64,000 nt of DNA from positions 80,474,344 to 80,538,343 of the forward strand of contig CM042019.1 of assembly GCA_023525975.1 (NCBI GenBank), in the 5' to 3' direction. The notes under the pieces were generated by a model. It worked only from the letters and a program-made list of their open reading frames with translations, was not told the DNA's origin and did not search any database. This stretch comes from Smallanthus sonchifolius. Lineage: Eukaryota; Streptophyta; Magnoliopsida; Asterales; Asteraceae. Numbering within the stretch: the stretch's first letter is position 1; each line of letters opens with the position of its first letter. A program made the translations under genes and the position numbers. Shown here piece by piece: positions 11,104-21,828 of this stretch.

Positions 11104-12106
11104 AGGGTATCGCGTTAGAATCCGGATCAGAAGGTTTAAAACACATAAGTCCAGTGTTCATCCCTCCCATATGCATACCCATTCGAATCCAGTCCCTATT
11201 CCACCGATTTCGTTTACGATTGATCAAAGCAGTATAGGGGTTTCATTAATCGAGTCTTGGCGAGTCTGTAGTTAGCTTTAATTGCAAGATTAACGAGTTT
11301 AAGATCATTTGATCATAGAAAAACAGGCCGAAACCCTATATCAAGAACACCAAATCAATTAGATCGAATTCGATGATAAAACCTGTTTGAAGCATAGGGA
11401 TTTTATAGAGTAGGTTGTTTTGAATCTAGCCATGTATATTAATTTGATTATGGTTGAGTTTAGACTAGGATTCGATTAATCCATACATGCGATGAACCCT
11501 AGATCCTGTTCTTAACCAATTCAATGATATAATCCCTGGCTTTGATAGGGCTTTCAGTGAGTGACTGCTTGTGAATCTAATCATGTGATTTAATTGAATT
11601 GAAACTGTGTTTAAGTTAGGTTTCGACTAAACCGTATTTGGATGAACCCTAGGAATCAGTTTGGGTTCGAATCGGTATTATAAGCCCCAATTAGCATAGG
11701 GCTTTTATTCCAGAAATGAAATCGAAGCTAAGGGTGAGATCAATTAACAGAATCGGTGTTGAATTGATAGGGTTCGACTAGAATGTGCCCCGACTATGAA
11801 TGGATTTAACTCCGGTGATATGGGGTCTATCTCCGGCCAAGTTGATGCGCGTAAAAGCTTTAGAGTGATTCGTTGGTCGAGTGCAGCGTGTTCAATTATG
11901 GAATTAACATCAGACTTAAACGAATTTGATGGCCACCCGGTAATGGTCGACGGTTTCAAGTTAATTATCCATAATAGGGTTTGATTACGAATCAATGTCG
12001 GGTTTAATGAGTTAATGGTGGCCGTTAATGATTATAGTCGTGAAAATTCGGTTACAATCTCAACTGAATTTGAATAAGGCTTGCGAATTGGGTTCAAGAA
12101 TGAGTG

Positions 12107-12111
12107 TGTTG
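12107..12111. repeat. Target-site duplication of CopA (TGTTG)
   Basis: TGTTG lies directly before the 5' LTR and again directly after the 3' LTR at 25471-25475. This perfect 5-base duplication proves a single insertion event into the Gyp2 LTR. Confidence 0.95.
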
Positions 12112-12526
12112 TGTTAGGACATAGTTTGTAATGACAAAAGCTTGTAATAGTTAGATTTTATGTCCAAGTTCGCCTGGTCTATCACAGGCGAACTTAATAA
12201 GTTCGCTTAGGTCTAGCTGAGGCGAACTTGTTAAGTTCGCTTAAGCTGTTAGAGGCGAACTTGATAAGTTCGCTTATATCAGGTCAGTTGGTTATATATG
12301 TGTGTTTACAGAGTCAGTTAGAATGAACTAGAGAGATCAGATCAGAGAAGTCCGATTGAGTCTGTAAACATCATTGTGATTTGAAATACGAATTGAGAAG
12401 GTTATTTACTTGCTTGTTTGTATTGTCTTTTATGCGTATAAACGTTGACTCGTTGGATTCCGCACTCCGAGTAAACGTCACGTCTTATCACGAGATCGAT
12501 CCGTAGACGCGCCATAGGGACCTACA
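12112..12526 (+). repeat. CopA 5' LTR (415 bp)
   Basis: Starts TGTTAGGACATAG and ends GACCTACA, as the 3' LTR does. It is 71 bases shorter than the 3' copy because the segment after TTTTATGTC is missing. That deletion also removed the left arm of the first GCGAACTT palindrome. Confidence 0.93.
12166..12300 (+). promoter_or_regulatory. CopA 5' LTR promoter: GCGAACTT palindromes before a TATA box
   Basis: Three palindromes of form GCGAACTT-N3-AAGTTCGC (spacers AAT, GTT, GAT) plus one half-site occupy 12166-12276. TTATATATG (12292-12300) follows about 16 bases later and is the likely TATA box, with transcription to the right. The same layout is at 25099-25244 in the 3' LTR. Promoter role is inferred from consensus and position. 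Confidence 0.65.
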
Positions 12527-12528
12527 AG

Positions 12529-12540
12529 TGGTATCAGAGC
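12529..12540 (+). other. CopA primer-binding site (initiator tRNA-Met)
   Basis: TGGTATCAGAGC lies two bases after the LTR end. It is the standard plant copia primer site for minus-strand synthesis from initiator tRNA-Met. Confidence 0.93.
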
Positions 12541-12834
12541 TATTGCTCGTGATTCTTGTTGATTCTAGACGATTTTATATGCAAATTGACATCAAATTCA
12601 TCATTTTTGAGTTTTTCATTTCAATGGAGTTTTCAAGACTGATTTTGATCTGATTTGGTGTTTTTGAAGAGGATTATGACGAAATTGATCCGATAGAAAG
12701 CTTCTTATTGACAAATTACACGATCCTAGGGTCCAATTTTGTTTAATTCCTTCAATTCAGTGATTAATGACGATTTTTGGATGTTCTTGGTTCGCGATTT
12801 TGGCCTGAAGAAGTTCTTGATCTTGATTCTGTTA

Positions 12835-13010
12835 CGGCAAGCGAACTTGCTGATTTCTTGTGCAGGCGAACTTCGCTTCTCACAGGGTTAAGCGAACTTA
12901 TTTTAGGAGAACTTGTTCAGATTGTTGATTTCTGATTTAAGCGAACTAATTAAGTTCGCTTCTCATTAAGTTCGCTTGGGTGTATTATAGGCGAATTTAT
13001 TATCTTCGCC
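12835..13010 (+). repeat. GCGAACTT/AAGTTCGC sites in the CopA gag leader
   Basis: The untranslated leader between primer site and gag contains about eight half-sites (GCGAACTT, AAGTTCGC and close variants), some arranged as inverted pairs. They use the same motif as the LTR promoter. The earlier part of the leader (12541-12834) shows nothing else recognisable. Confidence 0.8.
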
Positions 13011-13061
13011 TGAGGGTAAAGACTGTTCAGCACTTAGAAATTTTTCAGAAATTTTTTTAAA

Positions 13062-16000
13062 ATGGCAAATATGGTTCAAGTCACGAATATGTTCAATTAT
13101 GACAATGAGATCGGTACATCTCAAAAACCTCCGAAGTTGTTGAATCTAGCTGATTATTCTAATTGAAAGATCGGTTTGACCAGTTCGTATCTTTTACCGA
13201 TACTAGTTTGTGGATTCTGATTTTGGAAGGATATACACATCCGACTTATTCTTGGATGGGACAGGACAATGTTCCAAAGCCGGTGTCAGCGTTAACTACT
13301 AAAGAGAAGTTGTTATTTGATAGAGAAAAGAAAGCGATGGCTAGTATTCCGATGTCTCTTCCAAAGGAAATATATCACAGTTTTAAACAGTTCAAGTCTT
13401 CTCAACAACTGTGGGAAGCATTACAGAAAAGGTGTGAAGGAAGTTTGGATGTGAAGAAGAGTAGAAAGGAGTTACTAAAGAAGCAGTTCCTGGTCTTTAA
13501 ACATTTTCAAAACGAATCCTTGGATGATCTTGCTACAAGATTCTATCATCTTCTTAGAGAACTAGCTAGTGCGTCTGTGGTGTATGAGACTGAGGAAATC
13601 AATGATAAATTCTTGGAGGCTTTACCATCAAAATTTGATGTATATACCGTTTTAATCAAAGAGAATATTAAGTACAAAACAATGTCTCTTGAAGAAGTTC
13701 TAGGGAAGATTCAGTCGCATGACATGAATATGAAGAAGAAAGAGACTAACATGGAGCATATCCAGGATCCCTCAATGTATTTTGCCAAATCTACTGGTAA
13801 ATCTGGTACTGGAGTGGCATTCTTTTCTGGTGATGCTCAAGAGTCTTCAAATGATCAGTGTTCTAGAGTTCCAATTTATTTTGGTCATTCAAGCCATTCT
13901 GGATTTTCTGCGACTATAGCTTCAACATCATCTGGATCTCATTTGAATCAGAAAGTTGCTGATGCTTATCTTGCTATGTTTTCATCTTTCATGGCATCAT
14001 ATGAGAATTTTATTGGAGGGAAAATACATGATGCGTCAGACAGATTGACCCTGTTAATATGGAAGAAATGAATATCCAATGGAATATGGCTATGTTGATG
14101 CGTCAAGCTAAAGATTTCTTAAAGAAAACGGGAAGAAAATATATTGGTTCAAATAGTCGATCTCGCATGGGTTTTGATAAAATCAAAGTTCGATGCTACA
14201 ACTGTCAAGAATATGGTCACTTTGCTAAGGAATGTGTGAAGCCAAAGGTCGAGTTTGATTCTCAAAAGAAGCAGCCTAATTTTCAGCATAATAGGAATCA
14301 ATCACATGGTTCTTCTGGTAATACAAGTCATGCATCTGCATCATCAACATTGGTTGCTCAAAACGATGAAAACTATGACTGGGGCATTCATTTGGAAGAT
14401 TTGGTGGGTGCTGTGAGTCAGGCTTTTGTTGCAGAAATTCATGCTGAAAAACCAGAGGAGTCTACTGATGATGAAAGTTCTAGTGATGATTCTTGTGATG
14501 GTGACAGTGTTCCAAGCGTTGATGATGAGGTAGAACAAGGGCAGAATATTGATTCTAATGCTGCATCAGGGGTTGCTGAGGAGGATATTGTTCTTACAGA
14601 AAATGCTTCAGTTGGTGATGATTCAGAGAATATTCCCATTGCCAAAGTATTCATGGCAGACATGTCTGATCCGTCTAAGGTAAAGGACTCTGTTTGTCAT
14701 ATTTACTATTCTAACTGCATTTCTGTTAAAGATAAACTGCAAAAGGTCATGGATTATAACACAAACTTGATTTGTGAGATGAAATCAATGCATTCAGTTA
14801 ATCAGAAACTGAAAGATAATGATAAGTTGTGCATTGATAGAATTGAGTCTTTGAAAAGAGACTTAAATTCTCTTAGGCTAAAATACAAAGAGCAGGGTTA
14901 TCATCTAGATATGGCTTATGCTGAAATAGAAAAATGTAATGAAGCTGTTGCCCAAAAGAATAAAGAAATATCTGACAAAGAGTCTGAGGTGATCAAACTT
15001 CATCGAAAGTTGGAACAATTTGAAAGTTCTTCAGTTGTTTTGGATTATTTTAACTCAAATGCTGATCCTACTAAGCGTGTTGCTGGTATTGGATTTATTC
15101 CTCCACCATTTAATGCAAATTATGTGGTGGAACCTGAAATCATAAATGAAGAGGAGATAGATCCAAACACTGTGTTAAAGGTGAATCCGGTAACTGGGGA
15201 GGATATGGTGTATGAGTCAGATTATGAAGATGAGATGTTCGATGAAAAGAAGGCCGAGGGCATTCCAAAAGAAGTGAAAATTGATGACCCAACAGTTGTT
15301 AAAACTGTTACCCGGGATAGATGCATTATGACTGAACCCAAAGAGGTGAAAGTTGTTCCAACTAAACTTTCTCCAATCTTACAGTCAAGTGAGTTTGTTG
15401 CGGCTGGTTATCAAAAAGTGAATTCTTCAAAGGTGCAACACAGACTTATGTTCCAAAGAAGCCGATAAATTATTCTGGACATTCCTCTAAAGATTATTCC
15501 TCTGATGGATCCTCAAATTTAAAGAAAACTTCTTATTTCAGAAGTTATCAAGAAAGAAGAGTGTGTTTTCATTGCAATGAGGCTGGTCACATTTTGATCA
15601 ATTGTCCTTACAAGAACCAGGGTAAAATGAAGACTGTTCCTTCACAACCGAAAGTGGTGAGGATTCTGAAAAGAAAAGATGAGGGAAAAGTCGTCTTCTA
15701 GTTTGGAGAAAAATATGCCTGGTCAATCTTTTGTTAAATCCTCTGGATTTAAATAACAGTATAAATTGAATGCTAAATCTTTCGTATGCAAAGAGAAGCT
15801 TGAGATTCCTAATGATGGAATTTCAAAAGATCCTCATCAGGAAGTTAAATTGTCTAGACCACAAAGGAGAAGACGAAACAAAAAATTAAAGAAAATTTTG
15901 GAAACATCCGAATCTGACAATAATATATCAAATAATGTTTTTCAAAATAATAAAAATGGATCTTCTTTGAAAAAGTCTGATTGTCAAACTTGTGTTCCAA

Positions 16001-16101
16001 AAGTGAATGATAAGATTGATTGTAAATTACAAAAAGTTGTTTATTTTGATGAATCTGGACGTCCCAAGACCACGATGGCTTGGGTTCCTATTTCTAACTA
16101 A
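13062..16101 (+). pseudogene. gag: CopA gag with two distant zinc knuckles, frameshifted
   Basis: The start ATG at 13062 opens MANMVQVTNMFNYDN. The capsid part (NLADYSN, then DRFDQFVSFTDTSLW, MSLPKEIYHSFKQF, ELLKKQFLVFKHF) runs to about 13750. A CCHC knuckle CYNCQEYGHFAKEC lies at 14194-14235. An unusual extension follows: an acidic Ser/Asp-rich stretch (about 14440-14560), a long coiled coil (about 14700-15030) and a second knuckle CFHCNEAGHILINC at 15564-15605. The frame ends at a TAA at 16099 after AWVPISN. One-base losses or gains near 13165, 14037 and 15440 and a stop near 15700 break it. The product would be the capsid/nucleocapsid precursor. The extension is far longer than in ordinary copia Gag. 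Confidence 0.82.
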
Positions 16102-16119
16102 TTCTCGTTGTTTATGTAG

Positions 16120-17850
16120 GGACAACCAAGGAGGACTATCAACAATACATGGTATGTGGATAGTGGTTGCTCTCGACATATGACAGGGAATGTTAGATTG
16201 CTTGAGGATGTAAAACAAATTGATGGTGGTTATGTCGCTTTTGCGGGCAATAAAGGCGGGTACATAACTGGACAGGGTACGTTAAAGAATGACAAAGGCA
16301 AATTTGAAAAGGTGAACTATGTTGAGCAGTTGGAACACAATCTTTTAAGTGTATCACAAGTTTGTGACAAGAAGTTTTCGTTCCATTTCAACGATGCTGA
16401 ATGCTATATTCTGAAACCGGGATTTGTGATTCCTGAAGAATGGATTCTTATGAAGGCTCCGAGGAGAAATGACACGTATGTCCTTGACATGAGTGTTGCC
16501 ACTACAACAGATTCAATTCCTACACGTTTACTCTCCAAGGCGTCTGAATCTGATTCAATATTGTGGCACAGGAAGCTAGCTCACATTAACTACCGGAAGA
16601 TGAACTACATTGTTAGAAATGATTTGGTTCTTGGTATTCCGAAGATGAAATTCTCAGTTCCTGATGATTGTATTCCTTGCAAGAAGGGGAAGCAAAGAAA
16701 GAAATCTCACAAATCTAAATCGACGAATTCTATCGTAACTCCCTTGGAGTTGCTGCATATGGATTTGTTCGGTCCTATCAGTATTAGGAGCATTGGTGGG
16801 AAATCATACTGCTTGGTAGTAGCTGATGATTACTCCAGATTTTCATGGGTCAAGTTTCTTTCTTCTAAAGCTGAAACCACTGAGTTGGTACAATACTTAA
16901 TCCTGGGTTTGGAGAATTTATTCAATCTGAAAGTCAGAAGATTCAGGAGTGACAATGGCAGCGAATTTAAGAATAGAAAAATGGGCTTATTCTGTCTACA
17001 AAGAGGAATTCATCATGAATTCAGTGCGCCATATGTTCTTCAACAAAACGGTGTCGCTGAACGAAAGAACAGGACTTTAGTCGAACGGCTCGCACGATGC
17101 TTGCAGATTATAAGCTTCCAGTCACCTTTTGGGCTGAAGCTGTGAATACTGCGTGTCACGTTTTGAACAGGGTCTTGATCGTCAAGCGACATAACAAGAC
17201 TTGCTATGAATTGCTAAATAATCGAAAGCCGAATCTGGATTATTTACTACCTTTTGGTAATCCTTGCACCCTACTGAAAGTTCGAGATGTCCCAACAAAA
17301 TTCAGTGCAAAGGCTATTGAAGGGATTTTTCTAGGGTATGTGGCTAATTCAACAACCAAGAGGGTTTATAACAAAGAGATGCGCCAAGTTCAAGAATGGT
17401 TCCATATTGACTGTTCAAATCGGTCTGTACCACAAATGGCGATTGGTCCGGATTGGGCTTTTGATTATGAAAACTTATTCAAGTCTTTTCATTTACCTTC
17501 TGATATTTCTGATGAAGATGCTGCTGTTCTCTATGAGTCATGTCAGGATGCACAGCACAATGGATTTCTACCAAATGCAATTCCAAATTCATCGATTCCA
17601 TCTACTTCTGCTCCCGATCCTAATGTTGCTTCTTGTTCAGGTCCACAAGATTCAGAGAGTGAGGGGGATAAAGCTATTTTTCTAGATTCTTCTGCTGATC
17701 CGTTATTGGGTGATGATTCATTACCTTCGACACAGGCTCAGGGGGATATTCCTACAAATTTAGACTCGGAAATTCCAATTAATCAAAACTATTCTTATCA
17801 ATCTGACTCTACTCAAGTTGACGTGTTGCCGGTTCCTGAGGTTGCATCCA
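16120..17850 (+). pseudogene. pol: CopA protease-integrase
   Basis: The protease active-site motif WYVDSGCSRHMTG is at 16150-16188; its aspartate cleaves the polyprotein. The integrase HHCC zinc domain follows (LWHRKLAHIN to CIPCKKGKQRKKSH, about 16561-16712). The DDE core has MDLFGP near 16760, FRSDNGSEFKN near 16945 and QNGVAERKNR near 17045. The C-terminal integrase part (FWAEAVNTACHVLN, FLGYVANSTTKRVYN) is in another frame because of a small indel near 17090. An acidic Ser-rich linker follows, up to about 17840. No start codon is expected, because the protein is made as part of Gag-Pol. Confidence 0.87.
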
Positions 17851-19534
17851 TCAAGGAACTCAAAGATCATCCAGCGACGAATATAATTGGAAATTTACAG
17901 GATGGAGTGCAAACACGTTCTCTTGTTGACAATACTTGTTTGTATACCTGCATTAAAGATTCTGGTGTTCTTGATGATTGCTCACATTCATGCTTTATTT
18001 CGCAGGTTGAACCCAAGAATGTTAAGATGGCTTTAAATGACAACAATTGGATAGAAGCTATGCAGGAAGAACTTGCTCAATTTGACAAACTTAAGGTTTG
18101 GAATCTTTTTGATCTTCCGAAGGGTGCGTATCCGATAGGAACAAAATGGGTGTTTAAATGTAAGAAATATGATCGAGGAGTCGTGGTACGCAACAAGGCA
18201 AGATTAGTTGTTCAGGGCTTTAATCAACATGAAGGAATTGATTACACCGAGGTTTATGCGCCGGTTGCAAGCTCGAAGCTATAAGGCTGTTTCTAGCTTT
18301 TGCTTCTTTTAAAGGTTTTAAGGTGTTTCAATTAGACGTCAAAAGTGCATTTTTATATGGAAAGGTCAAGGAGGAAGTCTATGTTTGTCAGCCGCCGGGG
18401 TTTGAAGATCCACTGAATCCGAATATGGTTTTCAAGCTTGATAAGGCTCTCTATGGTCTTCATCGGGCTTCTCGTGCGTGGTATGAAACATTATCCACCC
18501 ATCTTTTGGTAAATGACTTTGTTCGTGGAAAAATAGACTCGACCTTATTCATAAAGAAATTAGGGGGAGATTACCTACTGGTGCAGATTTATGTGGATGA
18601 TATTATTTTTGGCTCGACAAACGAAGGGTTATGCAAAGACTTTGAGGGTGTTATGAAGTCGAAATTTGAAATGTCTGCTATGGGAGAGTTATCGTTTTTC
18701 TTAGGTTTACAAGTAAATCAAAAGGAAGATGGTTTCTTTATTCATCAGTCCAAGTATGTCAAAGACATCTTGAGCCGGTTCAAGATGGAGGACTATACCC
18801 CTTATGATACTCCAATTCCGGTCAATCATAAGTTGAATTCTGACACGGAAGGAAAAGATGTGGATTATCGACTTTACAGAGCTGTGATTGGATCCCTCGT
18901 GTACTTAACCGCTTCAAGGCCAGATATAATGTTCGCCGTATGCATCTGTTCCAGATTCCAGGCAAAGCCAAAATAATCTCACTTAATTGCTGTGAAAAGA
19001 ATCTTTCGATATTTAAAAGGAAAACAACGTTTGGGGCTATGGTATCCTCATGGTTCTAACTTTGATTTCAATGCTTACACTGATTCTAATTTTGGTGGTT
19101 GTTGTTTGGACAGGAAATCTACAACCGGTGGTTGCCAGTTCTTAGGTAATCGACTTGTGTCCTGGCAATGCAAAAAGCAAACCACAGTCTTGATTTCTAC
19201 ATGCGAAGCAGAATCTATCGCTGCTGCGAGTTGTTGTTCATAGATCCTGTGGACACAACAGCAATTGAGAGATTACGGTTTGAATTTCACAGGAACCCCT
19301 ATGCTCATCGATAATAATGCTACTATGTCCATAACTAATAATCCTGTTAAACATAGTAAAACTAAGCACATTGAGATTCGATATCATTTTATTCGTGATT
19401 GTGCAGAGAAAAGGTTGATTGAGCTCGTCAAGGTACACACTGAAGATAATTTTGCTAATTTGTTTACCAAGGCATTTGATCGTACCAGGTTTGAATTCCT
19501 AATTAAAATGATTGGTATGATCAATCCCGAATAA
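17851..19534 (+). pseudogene. pol: CopA reverse transcriptase and RNase H
   Basis: The RT begins near PKNVKMALNDNNWIEAM (about 18010), then GTKWVFKCK and KARLVVQGF. After a frameshift at about 18270 it continues with FQLDVKSAFLYG, the catalytic YVDD at 18590-18601 and FFLGLQV. A TAA at 18974 separates it from the RNase H part (RIFRYLKGK, YTDSNFGGC, DRKSTTGG), which has another stop at 19241. It ends with NNATMSITNNPVKHSKTKHIEIRYHFIRD-type sequence (the conserved HSKTKHI block), finishing at 19534. The catalytic residues seen are intact; the breaks are stops and frameshifts. Confidence 0.88.
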
Positions 19535-21079
19535 AAGCTTTTCAAAATCAGAATTTCATGGAAAATTTTGTTTTTAAGTTTTTTTTATTGCTTTATTACA
19601 TTTCTGCATTTACATTTTCAGTCAAAAAGTTTAACTTATAAAAGTCAAAACAAATTGAAAAATATAAAATTTGACATCATTTGAGGTTAGAGAAGAAATG
19701 ATAGTACATCAGTGATTAGTTCATTTCACACAACCTTAGTAGACTTTTACTATATGATTGATTAAACTGAGTTGATCTGATCTAAATTTCAAAGTTTGCA
19801 TAAATAAGAAATGATAGTGTTGTGAATGCTCTAATCCTGATAATTTGTTTTCAAATTTGTGTATGAGTTTTGAAACTTAAATTGCCAATAGACTAAAAGC
19901 GTTTTGAAACTAATAGTAGTGTGAAAATTAAATATAATATGATTACATCTGTGATTTAAATCCATTATATGCCTGGGTGTGTGTGTAAAAGATCATTAAC
20001 AGATAAAGAATATATGGTTATAAAGAATTTTATGAGACCAATATCGAATTATATATTTAGCACAAATTTATTTCAGTTCACTTCATTGCCCATGCCCCGA
20101 AAAACATGCAAGGTGTTGTTGAACTAATATATGTTTTCAAAACCTGTTGACACATATATTCACCCTTGGATCAGTTAGATACATCATCTAGTCTGATTCC
20201 ATTGAATTTTATCCAGATAATAGTTGGATCCTCATACCTGAATCTGTTGATTCTCATTATTCAGCCTATTCATTAGAATCTTCTGATTCTGAATCATCAT
20301 GATTCTTATATCCTTTGGGATCTGCTTTTATACTTGTGCTAAAAGAGATAATTTCATCTTGGAAATTGATCTAATCTTACAATTAACTGTATATGTCTTC
20401 AAGATAGTGCAATTTATATTTCTGTTTGGCATATATGTGGGGTACACGATGTTTTTCATCTAAATGGTACTAAATCACATGAATTTGGAGAATAAACGCT
20501 TATAGTTTCAAATAATATAATATTAACAAATTTAAGAATTCATGCTTTATATTTCAAATTCGGTATAAATAAAAGAGCATTTTATAACCTGATCTTATTT
20601 ACTTTGAAATTTATCGCGTATCATTTCAAATATTATTCAAATTGAATGAGTTTCAAAATGAAAGAGATGCAAAATGCACAAAACTGAGTTGAATGGTTTC
20701 ATACTATAGGTTACCCTTTGTTATTGCTAAAATGTGTGATGAATTAATTGAATACCGATATGGTCTTCTTACTCATGATAAAAATCCAAAAATATGTGCT
20801 TTTCGTTTGTACAGATAAAATCCAAAAATATGTGTTTCTGTTTTTACAGATAAAATCCAAAAATATGTGTTTTTGTTTGTACAGATAAAATCCAAAAATA
20901 TATGATTCCGTTTGTATAGATAAAACTCAAAAAGATTTTGATTTTTATTTTCCATGAAAATTCTAAACTTTTATTAAAATTGTTCGGGATTGGATCGAAT
21001 ATATGTTGCTGACGGAAGCTCAAGATTTGACAGGTTGAAGTTGATAAATCTTTGTTCAAGGCAAAAAGGTTGAAAAGCT
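19535..21079 (+). other. CopA pol-accessory spacer, non-coding
   Basis: There is no coding resemblance in this stretch. It includes a GAATCATCATGATTC-like palindrome near 20290-20305, the sequence TGTGGGGTACAC at 20436-20447 that recurs in CopB and CopC spacers, and a tandem repeat at 20781-20921. Much of it matches CopC at 62860-64000 on the opposite strand. Confidence 0.7.
20781..20921. repeat. Four tandem 35-36-base units in the CopA spacer
   Basis: Units start AAAATCCAAAAATATGTG and end in GTACAGAT or a close variant, at 20781-20816, 20817-20851, 20852-20886 and 20887-20921. CopC keeps only about two diverged units. Confidence 0.85.
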
Positions 21080-21390
21080 ATTAAGTTCGCCTGTGTACAG
21101 TGAAGCGAACTTAATAAGTTCGCTTAAAACAATGAAGCGAACGTAATATGGTTGTCTGTGGTGAAGCGAACTTATCATGTTCGCCAAAGGCTTGTTAAGC
21201 GAACTTAACAAGTTCGCCTAAATAAGCGAACTTAATGTGTTTAAGGTTCTAGAACAAGCGAACTTATCAGATTCATCGACTTCTTCATTTTAGGCGAACT
21301 TAACTGAAATTTTTCAAAATTTTAATCTGTGTTGTTGGAGTTGTTTACCTGTTCTATCATCTTCCAAATTGAATTGCGAACTCAACCAAG
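21080..21390 (+). promoter_or_regulatory. Putative internal promoter and first exon of the CopA accessory gene
   Basis: A dense run of GCGAACTT/AAGTTCGC sites covers about 21085-21305, the same motif as in the LTR. An AT-rich stretch (AAATTTTTCAAAATTTTAATC, about 21309-21329) follows where a weak TATA could lie. The region ends at a 5' splice site CCAAG|GTAATTTC (cut after 21390). CopC has the same order. Promoter activity is inferred. Confidence 0.45.
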
Positions 21391-21828
21391 GTAATTTCAT
21401 TGAATTTCATCCATTAAATTGTGAGAATTTGGTGATTTTTATCTCGGTTTTCGTCGAATGTTTAAACGGATGGTTTTTAACCTAATTTTGACCGGACTTA
21501 TAAAATTGATCATCCTATTTGGTTGTTAATTGATATTCGACTGATGTTCATTGCTCATTCCATGATTTTATCTCGATTTGTTGATTTTTGAACATCTGTG
21601 TTTGAATTTGAATCATTACAGGTTCAAGCGAACTTGTTCCAAGTGAACTTGTCAGGTTCGCCTCTTGCACTACTAAGCGAACTTATTAAGTTCGCCTAGG
21701 GGTCAGGGAAGATTTGGACTTGTGAATTTTTTTTGTTAAAAATTTTTTTTAAAATTTTTTTTATTTTGTTTTGTTGTTTGTTCGTGTTTGTTATTTTTGC
21801 TAATATGTTTGTTGTCCAACTTTTTCAG
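21391..21828 (+). other. Putative 5'-UTR intron of the CopA accessory gene (438 nt)
   Basis: It starts GTAATTTC after CCAAG and ends in a pyrimidine-rich tract and CAG directly before the ATG at 21829. CopC (476 nt) and CopB (394 nt) show the same arrangement at the same place. More GCGAACTT-type sites lie inside at about 21625-21705. The splicing itself is a prediction. Confidence 0.6.

Larger units (their letters stand above)
9337..12111 (-). repeat. Gyp2 3' LTR, larger part
   Basis: Begins TGTCACACCC at 9337 and aligns with 30457-32619. It carries, from left to right, a 6-copy tandem repeat (10040-10310), AT-rich palindromic sequence (about 10555-10990, many copies of AATATATTATT), a tRNA-like module (11037-11103) and a long unique part. 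CopA interrupts it at 12112. Short open frames inside (for example 9964-10390 and 11744-11995) have no family resemblance and are treated as chance. Confidence 0.85.

Noticed and set aside
21733..21828. Hydrophobic stretch before MARRVEYK that could pass for a signal peptide (MLKIFFKIFFILFCCLF)
   Set aside because: It corresponds to the T-rich end of the predicted intron. CopC begins at the same downstream ATG, and its upstream sequence is different and not hydrophobic coding.
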